Below are positions 45,303-52,785 of a stretch of 53,604 nucleotides of DNA, one piece after another; position 1 is the stretch's first letter; each line of letters starts with the position of its first letter. Position numbers and translations under genes: made by a program. Origin of the DNA: Patescibacteria group bacterium. GTDB lineage: Bacteria > Patescibacteria > Paceibacteria > Paceibacterales > UBA10102. The stretch spans positions 1 through 53,604 of the forward strand of contig JANBVJ010000004.1 of NCBI GenBank assembly GCA_024239055.1. The letters are read 5' to 3'. The notes beneath the pieces were generated by a model. It was not told where the DNA came from. It did not search any database and saw nothing but the letters and a program-made list of their open reading frames with translations.

Positions 45303-45331
45303 ATTATACCATATATTGTTATATTTGTAAA
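45303..45331 (-). promoter_or_regulatory. Sigma-70-type promoter P9
   Basis: Minus strand: -35 TTTACA (45331-45326), 17-bp spacer ending TGG, -10 TATAAT (45308-45303). Start near 45296, about 32 bases before the ATG at 45264. No palindrome upstream. Confidence 0.87.
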
Positions 45332-45334
45332 CGC

Positions 45335-45976
45335 CTAAGCATAACTATACATTCTGTCCTCTCGTCTTTCTCTCTGCTTCAGGTCTCTGCACCATTCGAA
45401 TCTCCAACTACTCATCCAACCATCCTTATTCAATTTGTTTCTCCACTTTCTGTGCAACAACTTCATGTCTTCATAATTGTCGCTACATATATTATTCCAA
45501 ATGTCGAAATAGATTGTATCAAATCCAGCTTTGGGTGCTACGTCATATATGTTTTCATTTAGTATAGTTACTTTTTTGTTAAGCGGAAGTCTTTTCTCAA
45601 TAAGGTCTATGATTTCTTTTTCTTTTTCATATACTAATATTGACTTGACTTCTTTCTTACTTTGGATAGCCATCAGTATCAGTCCCAACCCTAAGCCACC
45701 TATGAGAACACTACCAAATGCAGCTTTGACAAAATTGTCGTTTGTGTCCAGCTCCATTGGTGTGTCTGACATAACTATATCGTGTTTTGATTTATCGACT
45801 AGCTTAATGTATTTACCTGCTTTCAATGAGTGCACTTCGTGATAACTACCACCAAACATTGCTTGAAGTTTTTCTCGTTTTACTCTTTCTTCTGACAATT
45901 CAAAATGCTCTATTGCAAAGACACCTTTTTCAGAAGGTGGTAGATATTTTTTAATGTCTTTGAACAATGTTTTCAT
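45335..45976 (-). CDS. SAM-dependent methyltransferase-like protein
   Basis: 213 aa. VLIGGLGLGLILMAIQSKKE is a Rossmann motif I glycine loop, ILVYEKEKEIIDLIEKRLPL the motif II acidic region, and FDTIYFDIWNNICSDNYEDM a motif IV-like strand. The family resembles spermidine-synthase-like/class I methyltransferases found in phages; substrate unknown. A stem-loop lies in the 90-base gap upstream (CTCTC..GAGAG). Confidence 0.76.
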   Translation of the reverse strand: MKTLFKDIKKYLPPSEKGVFAIEHFELSEERVKREKLQAMFGGSYHEVHSLKAGKYIKLVDKSKHDIVMSDTPMELDTNDNFVKAAFGSVLIGGLGLGLILMAIQSKKEVKSILVYEKEKEIIDLIEKRLPLNKKVTILNENIYDVAPKAGFDTIYFDIWNNICSDNYEDMKLLHRKWRNKLNKDGWMSSWRFEWCRDLKQRERREDRMYSYA

Positions 45977-46066
45977 ATTGTTTTTACTTATTGCTAATAA
46001 TTCTCTAATCTGGCTCTCCCAATTTTTAATTGTCGGTGGTCAATTTTGAGAGAGTCAGTCAAAGAG

Positions 46067-47455
46067 TTATTTGAAGAACTCCGGTTCTTCTAATGCTATA
46101 GTAACTAGTTCTCCGGCCATTCTTGTTATAGTGTCCAGGTAACTTTTCTCAGTGTGATGTCCTTTTTCGTGAGCTAATTCGTGTACGATTATATCCAGAG
46201 TATCTGTACTTAATGATGGGCTGAAGAAACTTGTGCCAAGATTTTTGACGTTGAATGACAGTTGTCTATTGCCATATTGTGCTGAAGTAGCACCATCCCA
46301 TTTAGCAAATGACACATCTATTGTTATACCGAGACACGCTTTTGCTATCTTTTTTGCTAGCACTGCTACCTCTTTCATGTCTTCGTTTGGCTCGTACCTC
46401 TCTGAAGATGTTGTCTTGTTACCGAACAATTCAGTTGATGATACTATTGCGCCAGCTTTCCGTATGTTTTCCCATACTTCTTTAGATAATTCACGGCCAG
46501 AGATAACTTTGTATCCTGCGCTGATTGCATCATCTACAGAATTTGGGTCAAACGGATTTGCTACTACTCTTTTTTCGCCGTATCTCTTATCCATAATTGC
46601 AATAATTGCATCTGAGCTGATTTTCTTATTTGCCGTCGCTTCAATTATCCATTCGTCTGAGCAGTTCTCTTCGTCAATCTCTTCGAATGTTGCATTAAGT
46701 ACTCCAGCATATAGAGTAGAGAGATATGAAGTAGACACTGTGTCTCTGTCTGATGACAGTGGTATTTTCTGCTGGACGTCTATATCATAATCGCAATCAA
46801 TTTCCATAACAGGTATACCCATTTCATAGAGATAGCTTTTACCTTCAGTCTTCAAGATGTCCACAGTTGTAATTCTGTATGTCTTTTTAAGAGCGCCGTC
46901 CACTTCGATTTCTGTCTGTAATTGGGTGATGAACGCCTTGTGTATCTTTCTATATTTTATCTCTTCACTATTTACGTAGAACTTAAGCTTACTGGGTACA
47001 AGGTAATTCCTTGCGACATCTATACATTCGTCAAATTCTGCTTTGGTCATTTTCAAACTTACTGTTACTTTACTTCCTACTTCTCTCTTATCTTTGGTTT
47101 CTGTTCTACCTTTGTCGTTGAATCTAACTGTACCCTTCGTTGTTTCTATCAATGCCAAGTCGCATATAGAAAGAGCCTGTTTTTCTCCTATATTGAAGCG
47201 GCCTCTCTTAGTTGGGTCTTTTCTTTTATACGTTGGTGCGAACAATGTGAATGCATCCCGTATGTCTCTGAATCCCTCTGGACTATCATCTTCAATAGAT
47301 ATCATCGCTGTATTACCACTATAATTCATTTCTAGTCTACAGATTTTAGTATCTTCGTCCCAAGCATTCTGAACTAATTCTCTTACAACGTAGTGCTTTG
47401 GCTTTCCAAGTTGGAGTTGACGGAGTCCTTCTTTAGAAACTTCGAACCAACTCAT
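46067..47455 (-). CDS. GHKL ATPase fused to a zinc metallopeptidase-like domain
   Basis: 462 aa. The N-terminal ATPase has ELVQNAWDE (N box), IEDDSPEGF (G1) and GRFNIGEKQAL (G2), the pattern of Hsp90/MutL-type ATPases. Residues about 425-440 read DIIVHELAHEKGHH, an HExxH zinc-protease signature with a third His. I infer an ATP-gated chaperone-like protein with a protease-type zinc site. Overlaps the sigma-like gene by 4 bases, so the two are translationally coupled. Confidence 0.86.
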   Translation of the reverse strand: MSWFEVSKEGLRQLQLGKPKHYVVRELVQNAWDEDTKICRLEMNYSGNTAMISIEDDSPEGFRDIRDAFTLFAPTYKRKDPTKRGRFNIGEKQALSICDLALIETTKGTVRFNDKGRTETKDKREVGSKVTVSLKMTKAEFDECIDVARNYLVPSKLKFYVNSEEIKYRKIHKAFITQLQTEIEVDGALKKTYRITTVDILKTEGKSYLYEMGIPVMEIDCDYDIDVQQKIPLSSDRDTVSTSYLSTLYAGVLNATFEEIDEENCSDEWIIEATANKKISSDAIIAIMDKRYGEKRVVANPFDPNSVDDAISAGYKVISGRELSKEVWENIRKAGAIVSSTELFGNKTTSSERYEPNEDMKEVAVLAKKIAKACLGITIDVSFAKWDGATSAQYGNRQLSFNVKNLGTSFFSPSLSTDTLDIIVHELAHEKGHHTEKSYLDTITRMAGELVTIALEEPEFFK

Positions 47456-47853
47456 AGTTCCATTACTTTATCAAGAGCTCTACGTTCTATTTGTCGAACT
47501 CTTTCTCTAGTAATACCAAACTGATGAGCTGTCTCTTCTAGGGTGTGGTGTTTTCCGTTTTCAAAACCGAATCTCATTCTGATGATGTCTTTGTTTCTCT
47601 TGTCTTTATAGTTCAGTTTGATTTCGTCTAGTCTTTCTTTCAGTACGACTAAAGGCAATCGTTCTTCTTTCCAACCTTGCTCTATGAGTTCATCCGTAAA
47701 TATCTTCATGCGGGTGACACCGTCTTCATCGTGTATTTTGGATTTAGCCATTATTGAGCCAGTCTGTGTCACTAATTGATATTCTTTACTATTCTTGATA
47801 ACATCAAGAGTAATACCAAGAGGTGAACGCAATTTCATTATTGTCTTTATCAT
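47452..47853 (-). CDS. Sigma factor region 4 protein
   Basis: 133 aa. DIIRMRFGFENGKHHTLEET followed by AHQFGITRERVRQIERRALDKV is sigma-70 region 4.2, the -35-binding helix-turn-helix. The first 70 residues do not show region 2 (-10 recognition). It may therefore be an anti-sigma, co-activator or partial sigma that retargets host RNA polymerase at -35. An alternative start is at 47838 (MKLRSPLG). It is preceded by about 450 bases of structured leader after P10. Confidence 0.85.
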   Translation of the reverse strand: MIKTIMKLRSPLGITLDVIKNSKEYQLVTQTGSIMAKSKIHDEDGVTRMKIFTDELIEQGWKEERLPLVVLKERLDEIKLNYKDKRNKDIIRMRFGFENGKHHTLEETAHQFGITRERVRQIERRALDKVMEL

Positions 47854-47867
47854 AGGATTTTATGTAG

Positions 47868-48302
47868 TCTTGATTTATAATAAGACTTTGTTCGACTACT
47901 CTATGCTTAGGGTTGTATAAGCTATAGTCAAAGTCTTCTCTTCGAAAGACCGCTGGTATTGGAAACTTCTACAACGAGCTGACTTATCTATCGTCGCCTT
48001 CAAGTCATTTGACTCGGGATAGCAAAATTGGGTCTGGATTTAAAACCTTGCGACACATCCGAGCACTTAATGTAGAAGTCTCTAGTACCAGAAGTCTTTC
48101 GATTGAATTGTCAATGTACCACCGAACACATTGGAGGATAAACTCCTCCTTCAATCCCCCACCGGGTTGTTTGAACTTAGTTCTGTATACAATACGATAA
48201 CAACCAACTGAATGTATACTTTTGTTGAACTACGAACCTGAAACTCTGTCGAGGAGGATTGAAGCAATAGTCTATCTGTGTTGTTTTGTTAATGTCCTTG
48301 CC
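47868..48302 (-). ncRNA. Long structured leader/ncRNA downstream of P10
   Basis: No plausible reading frame. Helices: AAGACTTTG/CAAAGTCTT (47882-47890 with 47929-47937), the hairpin 47901-47927, CTTCAATCC/GGATTGAAG (48264-48256 with 48157-48149), a GGAGGA-gttta-TCCTCC hairpin, and GTATACA/TGTATAC. It precedes the sigma-like gene by less than 20 bases, so it may act as a leader or be a separate RNA. Confidence 0.62.
47901..47927 (-). repeat. Apical hairpin repeat, copy 1
   Basis: This 27-base hairpin recurs at 53219-53245 with one base changed (26/27). Both copies fold as CTATA-GCTTA...TAAGC-ATAG. The stems supporting them differ (AAGACTTTG/CAAAGTCTT here), so the apex is conserved while the base varies. 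Confidence 0.75.
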
Positions 48303-48306
48303 TATT

Positions 48307-48338
48307 ATTATACTACCATATTTTACTATATATGTAAA
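48307..48338 (-). promoter_or_regulatory. Sigma-70-type promoter P10
   Basis: Minus strand: -35 TTTACA (48338-48333). With a 17-bp spacer the -10 is TAGTAT (48315-48310); a TATAAT overlaps it but 20 bp away. Relative to the other promoters it has a 3-base insertion. A perfect 20-bp palindrome lies 9 bp upstream. Start near 48303, about 450 bases before the sigma-like gene. Confidence 0.82.
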
Positions 48339-48347
48339 GGCAAATAT

Positions 48348-48367
48348 GTTAATAACATGTTAATAAC
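48348..48367 (-). promoter_or_regulatory. Operator-like perfect palindrome upstream of P10
   Basis: GTTATTAACATGTTAATAAC reads the same on both strands. It ends 9 bp from the -35 hexamer. Similar palindromes occur at the same distance upstream of P7 (42749-42768) and P11 (50407-50426), so a dimeric regulator is likely. Confidence 0.75.
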
Positions 48368-48477
48368 TTTTTGCTCTTTTATCTGATATCTTAACGGTTT
48401 CTGCTCTGAACCACTTTGCGAGACTTAAGTTCTAATAAGTTAGTTGGATAATACGAGATTTTCGACGACTTTCTCGT

Positions 48478-48660
48478 TTACTCTGTTTCTTGTTTTTGTG
48501 TGATAATCTCTTCGACCAGATATATATCTGCATCTATACGATTTCGTTTTCTGTTTGCTTTCTCTATATCTTTTGTTGCACCATCGCGACCCTGTGTAAG
48601 ATTTTTATGAAGAGATTTTAGAGTCGATATCGATTTGAGTTGTATTAGTTTTCTTTTCAT
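48478..48660 (-). CDS. Hypothetical helical protein, 60 aa
   Basis: Begins MKRKLIQLKSISTLKSLHKN; basic coiled-coil-like helix, ending EEIITQKQETE. Overlaps the upstream gene by 4 bases. Unknown function. Confidence 0.58.
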   Translation of the reverse strand: MKRKLIQLKSISTLKSLHKNLTQGRDGATKDIEKANRKRNRIDADIYLVEEIITQKQETE

Positions 48661-48941
48661 AAGCCACGTTCATTAGCACAAGTAGTACAAATGCTATCTG
48701 GAAAACTACCAGCTTTGCCACATTTGGTGCAGAACTCATCACAGTCGCAGTTTTCTTTTGGATATCCACAACCATCACAAGCCTGTACTAAGTCTGTGTC
48801 ATCATTAGGGCAAACGGGTTCTCCTTTGCCTCTGACATCTTCGAATGTCCAGAATGTTTCGTGCCCGCAACCTTCTACAGTGCAAACATATAGTTGGCCA
48901 TTATCTCCTGTGCCAACGGCAGTTAACGTATTTTGAATCAT
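48657..48941 (-). CDS. Multi-zinc-ribbon protein, 94 aa
   Basis: Knuckles CTVEGC, CPNDDTDLVQACDGCGYP, CDCDEFCTKCG and CTTC give up to ten cysteines, typical of zinc-ribbon scaffolds. No catalytic residues. The leader element at 48960-49120 lies directly upstream. Confidence 0.7.
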   Translation of the reverse strand: MIQNTLTAVGTGDNGQLYVCTVEGCGHETFWTFEDVRGKGEPVCPNDDTDLVQACDGCGYPKENCDCDEFCTKCGKAGSFPDSICTTCANERGL

Positions 48942-48959
48942 TTTTTGTTTTTAGAACTA

Positions 48960-49120
48960 TAAGTCTCAGAAAGTAGTTCAGAACTGAAAAGACAATGAAG
49001 GTTATATCATGTCTGTGATTTCCTGCTCTCTATCAGTGTCCTAGAGACAGGGTTTTTCTGATATTCTAACGGTTTCTTCAGTTTTGTACTTCTCGTGTGA
49101 GACTGCCTTTCTGAAGCTTA
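48960..49120 (-). promoter_or_regulatory. Leader RNA element, copy E9
   Basis: The closing helix pairs TAAGCTTCAGAAAG (49120-49107) with CTTTCTGAGACTTA (48973-48960) over 14 positions with one mismatch and one G-U. The 161-base RNA contains a CCTG-TCTCTA/TAGAGA-CAGG hairpin and AACTGAA/TTCAGTT. It resembles, but is more diverged from, the other copies. Precedes gene 48657-48941. Confidence 0.6.
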
Positions 49121-49153
49121 AGAACGTCTGGCTTTTGTTTAGAGCTAATAATC

Positions 49154-49360
49154 TTATACGATTTTTATATCTGTACCGAAGTGGCTGTTGTACTCTCTTT
49201 CTAATTGTATTCTACTCATATTGTTGAGTCCTTTCCACTTGAAACCATCCAAAATTATGTCTTTGTAGTTATTCATAACGTGGTCAGTTAATGAGTTGAA
49301 CATCTCTTCCATTGCTTCATCTCGCGGCAATGTCTCTATTACTTCGTCTTTTGCTTTCAT
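49154..49360 (-). CDS. Hypothetical protein, 68 aa
   Basis: Start at the ATG at 49360 (MKAKDEVIETLPR), overlapping the upstream stop by 4 bases. Helical; contains WKGLNNMSRIQLEREYNSHF. Unknown function. Confidence 0.6.
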   Translation of the reverse strand: MKAKDEVIETLPRDEAMEEMFNSLTDHVMNNYKDIILDGFKWKGLNNMSRIQLEREYNSHFGTDIKIV

Positions 49361-49572
49361 AACCAATTTTCGTCCATTCTGTCATCTGTGAGGACTTTTT
49401 GCAGTTCTTCTGCATTTACTCCATTTGCATTCATAGATTTATCAATCACGATACCTATGAGAGCTTCTAGAAGTCTTTTGTCTGTGTACTTAACAGGGAC
49501 ACCGAAAGCCCCGCGTAACTCATCCAAATGTGATTTCGGATGAGCTACTGTAAGTTCAACGATATCATTCAT
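49357..49572 (-). CDS. Hypothetical protein, 71 aa
   Basis: Begins MNDIVELTVAHPKSHLDELR; helical. Its leader carries the large element 49594-49891. No family recognised. Confidence 0.6.
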   Translation of the reverse strand: MNDIVELTVAHPKSHLDELRGAFGVPVKYTDKRLLEALIGIVIDKSMNANGVNAEELQKVLTDDRMDENWL

Positions 49573-49593
49573 AAGTAATGTTTACCATAGTTC

Positions 49594-49891
49594 TTAAGTT
49601 CCAGAGAAGCAATCTCACTTTAGAGATTCGCTAAAAGAGAGAGAGGTGAGATTTTCCAGTGATACCAGATAACTCACATGTTTATTTTTCTGTTGGCCTG
49701 GCCTGATACCATACTCTGTTGACAAAGCCTATTAATGCATTAGAGTTTTCATTTATGCTTAAGTCATAAATGTTTATCGTGTAACTCTAGACTAGAACGT
49801 ACTAATCACTAGTTCAACAAAGGCATTAGGGTTATGCTACTCTCTCCCTCTTTCAACGAATCTCTTGTCGGAAAGATATTCCGAAACTCAG
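49594..49891 (-). promoter_or_regulatory. Large leader RNA element, copy E8 (298 nt)
   Basis: CTGAGTTTC (49891-49883) pairs with GGAACTTAA (49602-49594), the same closing helix as the small copies, but enclosing about 280 nt. Inside: AGAGATTCG/CGAATCTCT, a purine-rich helix (GAGAGAG/CTCTCTC), CATTTATG-acttaag-CATAAATG, and TAGAGTT/AACTCTA. No reading frame. Precedes gene 49357-49572. Confidence 0.72.
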
Positions 49892-49920
49892 GAGCTATCA
49901 AAATTAAACTATACTAATAA

Positions 49921-50265
49921 TTATGCTTCGACTGGAAGACCTTTAGCGAAATGCTCTTCGATTTGAGGCATTTGACTCTTCTTTAGGTGGTACCACTTTT
50001 TGGTGCGTTGATTAGCTACGTCTGCACTGACGTTTCTTAAATTGTAATCGCTTGTTCTTCGGATTTCACTTTCGCGATATTCGTCGTCCGTCCAGTATTT
50101 TGCAGTTGGTGCAGATACACCAAAGTATGTACCAATTTTTTTAAGAGATATACCGTCTGCGACCATCTGTCTCATAGCGTTAACAATAGCTAGAGATGTA
50201 ACTTTTCTACCTGTCCAAAAGCTCCAAGGCTTTGGTACGGAGAATACTTTATCTGTTTTACTCAT
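49921..50265 (-). CDS. Helix-turn-helix protein, 114 aa
   Basis: ADGISLKKIGTYFGVSAPTA followed by KYW is a helix-turn-helix (about residues 36-58). The rest is basic with TKKWYHLKKSQMPQIEEHF. A possible DNA-binding regulator; first gene after P11, whose operator it could bind. Confidence 0.7.
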   Translation of the reverse strand: MSKTDKVFSVPKPWSFWTGRKVTSLAIVNAMRQMVADGISLKKIGTYFGVSAPTAKYWTDDEYRESEIRRTSDYNLRNVSADVANQRTKKWYHLKKSQMPQIEEHFAKGLPVEA

Positions 50266-50281
50266 TTTTATATTGCTGCTC

Positions 50282-50331
50282 CTAAGTTTCAGAATATCTT
50301 TCCGACATCGGAAGAACTTCTCGAAACTTAA
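50282..50331 (-). promoter_or_regulatory. Leader RNA element, copy E7
   Basis: TTAAGTTTC (50331-50323) pairs with GAAACTTAG (50290-50282); here the inner pairs are fully Watson-Crick, where other copies have G-U. The apex hairpin is TTCCG-atgt-CGGAA, and TATTCT precedes the 3' strand. It lies about 17 bases before the ATG at 50265. Confidence 0.72.
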
Positions 50332-50368
50332 ATGTTGTTGTCAACGATCTTTCCAACTTTTCCTTATT

Positions 50369-50397
50369 ATTATACCATACTTTACTATATTTGTAAA
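50369..50397 (-). promoter_or_regulatory. Sigma-70-type promoter P11
   Basis: Minus strand: -35 TTTACA (50397-50392), 17-bp spacer ending TGG, -10 TATAAT (50374-50369). Start near 50362, so gene 49921-50265 has a leader of about 97 bases holding element E7. A palindrome lies 9 bp upstream. Confidence 0.86.
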
Positions 50398-50406
50398 GGC
50401 GAATAT

Positions 50407-50426
50407 GTTTATAACGGGTTAATAAC
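50407..50426 (-). promoter_or_regulatory. Operator-like palindrome upstream of P11
   Basis: Minus strand GTTATTAACCCGTTATAAAC, an imperfect version of the palindrome at 48348-48367, 9 bp from the -35. Further upstream, AACC..TTAAGATATCA is also shared with P10, so P10 and P11 are duplicated extended promoters. Confidence 0.62.
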
Positions 50427-50488
50427 TTTTCGCCTTCTGGTGTGATATCTTAAGGTTGTTTTGACAGAGTACGTTAATTTGTTGATAA

Positions 50489-50692
50489 TTACTGATTGAA
50501 TCTATTTTGTATTATCGCTGTGTCTTTTTCTCGCGAAGATATTTTCAATGTGCTGCTACTACCGTATGCTTCCAGCTTACTGTTTATCGAACCAGCGGAT
50601 ACTGCACCACCGAATTTGTTAGCCATATCTCTATGCTCAATGCCACCACTGAATATAATTACGTCGTTATCTTTTGATATGATGTATTTCAT
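50489..50692 (-). CDS. Phage-type hypothetical protein, 67 aa
   Basis: VIIFSGGIEHRDMANKFGGA followed by VSAGSINSKLEAYGSSSTLK and ISSREKDTAIIQ matches a small phage family with an FS..l.H.d...SAG....G.S..L...S...D layout. Role unknown. 2 bases from the upstream gene, so they share one leader. Confidence 0.72.
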   Translation of the reverse strand: MKYIISKDNDVIIFSGGIEHRDMANKFGGAVSAGSINSKLEAYGSSSTLKISSREKDTAIIQNRFNQ

Positions 50693-50694
50693 AT

Positions 50695-50832
50695 TTATTG
50701 ATTACGATGTTTTTCTAACTCTACATTGACCTCTATGAGTTCAGATATTAAGTCAATAGTGCTTGATCCGCACTCTTGTTTAATTTCTGACCATAAGTCA
50801 ACTTTTCTTTTTTCTAGCTTTTTTATTGACAT
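50695..50832 (-). CDS. 45-aa hypothetical protein
   Basis: ATG at 50832, TAA at 50695. Begins MSIKKLEKRKVDLWSEIKQE; helical. It follows element E6 (50862-50915) and sits 2 bases before the next gene, which supports it. Confidence 0.58.
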   Translation of the reverse strand: MSIKKLEKRKVDLWSEIKQECGSSTIDLISELIEVNVELEKHRNQ

Positions 50833-50861
50833 AATTTATGTTAGTTGTACTCTTTACATTT

Positions 50862-50915
50862 AAGTTCCAGGAAGTTCTCCCGATTATCTGCGGTCAGAAG
50901 AGTATTTTGAAACTT
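50862..50915 (-). promoter_or_regulatory. Leader RNA element, copy E6
   Basis: AAGTTTC (50915-50909) pairs with GGAACTT (50868-50862). The interior is AAAATACTC, then a hairpin using CCG/CGG and TTCT/GAGAA, then CTTCCT. Located about 30 bases before the ATG at 50832. Confidence 0.7.
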
Positions 50916-50937
50916 GAGTATGTTTTTAGATTGATAA

Positions 50938-51321
50938 TTATTCTTGTTCGACGAATTGTATTATTTCTTTTGCTAATGTTTGAGCTGCTTCATAGTGTTC
51001 ATTGTAGTCAAATGAGGCGATGTATTCGTATTTGTCGCCTTTATAAGGTAATTCTCCACTTCTTGAATGCATTCCTTTTTTTCCGTTTATTATGATACTA
51101 TCACTATTTCGGTGTTCGTAAGTACACCACGTAAAAGTTTCGCTTGTCTTTAAGTTGTATACGCTATAAGCGTATCCCTGTTCTCTACAGTTCTGCAGAG
51201 CATCAATACAAACCATTGTTTTTGCTTTGGTAAGTGCTTCGTCTAACTCTTCGTTACCTTGAAGCATCGCAAGTACTATCTGCGAAATTTTTATGCCTTC
51301 GCTAATTTGAATATTTGACAT
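50938..51321 (-). CDS. Hypothetical protein, 127 aa
   Basis: Start at the ATG at 51321 (MSNIQISEGIKIS), after element E5. Contains a helical N-terminus and YSVYNLKTSETFTWCTYEHR, ending NEHYEAAQTLAKEIIQFVEQ. No family recognised. Confidence 0.66.
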   Translation of the reverse strand: MSNIQISEGIKISQIVLAMLQGNEELDEALTKAKTMVCIDALQNCREQGYAYSVYNLKTSETFTWCTYEHRNSDSIIINGKKGMHSRSGELPYKGDKYEYIASFDYNEHYEAAQTLAKEIIQFVEQE

Positions 51322-51336
51322 ATATTTATGTTTACT

Positions 51337-51391
51337 CAAGTTCCAGAACTCTCTTCCGACAAATTGTGTCAGAGAAGTATTTCGAAACTCG
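51337..51391 (-). promoter_or_regulatory. Leader RNA element, copy E5
   Basis: CGAGTTTC (51391-51384) pairs with GGAACTTG (51344-51337), with two G-U pairs. GAAATA and TTCT flank an apical GACA-caatt-TGTC hairpin. It lies 16 bases before the ATG at 51321. Confidence 0.74.
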
Positions 51392-51419
51392 ACGAGAGTT
51401 TATGTTTAACGAATAATTG

Positions 51420-51818
51420 CTAATTGAGTTGAACTTTGAGCCATTCTGTCATTCTATCAAAGCCCATACCTATGAGAGGAGCATTGTTATTGCTTCCACC
51501 TGTGTAATCTTTCGTGTGTTCTGCTGTTCTGAAGAGAATGTCTTTCATTCCGTCGTTGAAAGATATGTAGACAACTTTTCCGTTTTTAGAGAAAAAGCCT
51601 GAGACATATCCTCTATCGATATCTCCACTTGGATTTGTCGATATGTCAGGTGTTGCACCAAGGTTGATAGCTAATTCTTTTAGAGCAGCTTTGCCCTGGC
51701 GTAACCACTTCTTTTTGTGCGAATAATCTCGATATGATTCGTGTTCTCCACTATAAGGCAGAGAGTCGTAATCAATAGCATTAGTTGATAAGAAACTTCT
51801 AAGCATTGTTGTTTTCAT
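51420..51818 (-). CDS. Hypothetical protein, 132 aa
   Basis: Begins MKTTMLRSFLSTNAIDYDSL. RGYVSGFFSKNGKVVYISFN is beta-rich and DRMTEWLKVQLN ends in a helix. The same pattern (phage protein with a C-terminal W..L helix) suggests a single domain, family unknown. Preceded by element E4. Confidence 0.68.
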   Translation of the reverse strand: MKTTMLRSFLSTNAIDYDSLPYSGEHESYRDYSHKKKWLRQGKAALKELAINLGATPDISTNPSGDIDRGYVSGFFSKNGKVVYISFNDGMKDILFRTAEHTKDYTGGSNNNAPLIGMGFDRMTEWLKVQLN

Positions 51819-51837
51819 AGTTTTAGTATAATTCTCG

Positions 51838-51888
51838 TCAAGTCCCAGAATACTTCTCCGACTGTTAGAAGAGCATTTCGAAACTTGA
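51838..51888 (-). promoter_or_regulatory. Leader RNA element, copy E4
   Basis: TCAAGTTTC (51888-51880) pairs with GGGACTTGA (51846-51838). The interior reads GAAATGC, then CTTCT...AGAAG, then TATTCT. This is the cleanest copy. It ends about 20 bases before the ATG at 51818. Confidence 0.76.
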
Positions 51889-51918
51889 AGTTTTAAGAAG
51901 CAGTTAATTGCTAATAAG

Positions 51919-52503
51919 TTATGCGAATGATTGTACCATTACACAACCATTGCATCTATCTCCTGATTCGTTTACGACGTTTTCTCCACATCCTGAGCAA
52001 AGATATTCGAATGCGAAATAATCGTATATGTTAAAACGAAGACTGAAGTCAATAGGTGAAAGTAATACTTTAAGAACGATAGAATCAACTTCGTGTTGAC
52101 TGTGTTCTTTTTTGGTATCAAAATCAATGTTTGCCAGTTCTTCGTCGATATCTTTTACTGTAAGAGCCATATAGCCGTCATAGCTCTTATTATTGCTAAG
52201 TTCTTCGTTGATTTTATCCTTATTTTTAAGAATAGCTTTTTTTAGAATTCTTTTGTTTTGAACGAGTACTTCCAAGTCAATACTATCACCGAGGTAATTA
52301 TATTGCTTTGGAGAGAACCATTTTAGGGCAACGAATGATAATCCAACTTGTCCCAGTCTATTTCGTATATCAGCTTCAAATTCATTGCGAAAGCCGCGAA
52401 TGAGGTTTTTAACTGTCTCTTCAAAGTTTATATCTTCGTGTGGATATAGATTGAAGTTAAGAGGAACGAATACATCGTTACCGTTATAAGTAGTTGTTTT
52501 CAT
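51919..52503 (-). CDS. Hypothetical protein, 194 aa, C-terminal zinc ribbon
   Basis: Begins MKTTTYNGNDVFVPLNFNLY; alpha/beta N-terminal domain. C-terminus LCSGCGENVVNESGDRCNGC is a CxxC...CxxC zinc ribbon. No family recognised. Preceded by element E3. Confidence 0.7.
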   Translation of the reverse strand: MKTTTYNGNDVFVPLNFNLYPHEDINFEETVKNLIRGFRNEFEADIRNRLGQVGLSFVALKWFSPKQYNYLGDSIDLEVLVQNKRILKKAILKNKDKINEELSNNKSYDGYMALTVKDIDEELANIDFDTKKEHSQHEVDSIVLKVLLSPIDFSLRFNIYDYFAFEYLCSGCGENVVNESGDRCNGCVMVQSFA

Positions 52504-52529
52504 AATTTTTATCTAAGAAGCTTCCAACT

Positions 52530-52580
52530 TCAAGTTCCAGAATGCTCTTCCAACTGTTAGAAGACCGTTTTGAAACTCAA
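52530..52580 (-). promoter_or_regulatory. Leader RNA element, copy E3
   Basis: TTGAGTTTC (52580-52572) pairs with GGAACTTGA (52538-52530), with G-U pairs. Apex: CTTC-t-AAC-a-GTT-g-GAAG, flanked by AAAACGG and GCATTCT. It lies about 27 bases before the ATG at 52503. Confidence 0.75.
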
Positions 52581-52600
52581 TGAACTGGGACTGATAATGA

Positions 52601-52762
52601 TTATTGCTTTATTTTTTCTACGTTTTCTATGGCATATATTGAACGATTGCCATTTGCTTCATAGAATTTGCCTTTCGCTTTTTCTATAGCGTCATCTTTA
52701 TTATTTGCCTCGACTGTAAATGATTGAGGATATAAGCTAATTTCAATTTCGTATGTATCCAT
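52601..52762 (-). CDS. 53-aa hypothetical protein
   Basis: Start at the ATG at 52762 (MDTYEIEISLYPQ), chosen because the other leader elements end some 15-35 bases before the ATG. FTVEANNKDDAIEKAKGKFY is a strand-helix unit like those at 40092 and 44938. Earlier in-frame ATGs (52786, 52822) lie inside or at the edge of the leader element. Confidence 0.6.
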   Translation of the reverse strand: MDTYEIEISLYPQSFTVEANNKDDAIEKAKGKFYEANGNRSIYAIENVEKIKQ

Positions 52763-52785
52763 AATTTCGTTATAATTACTATCCA

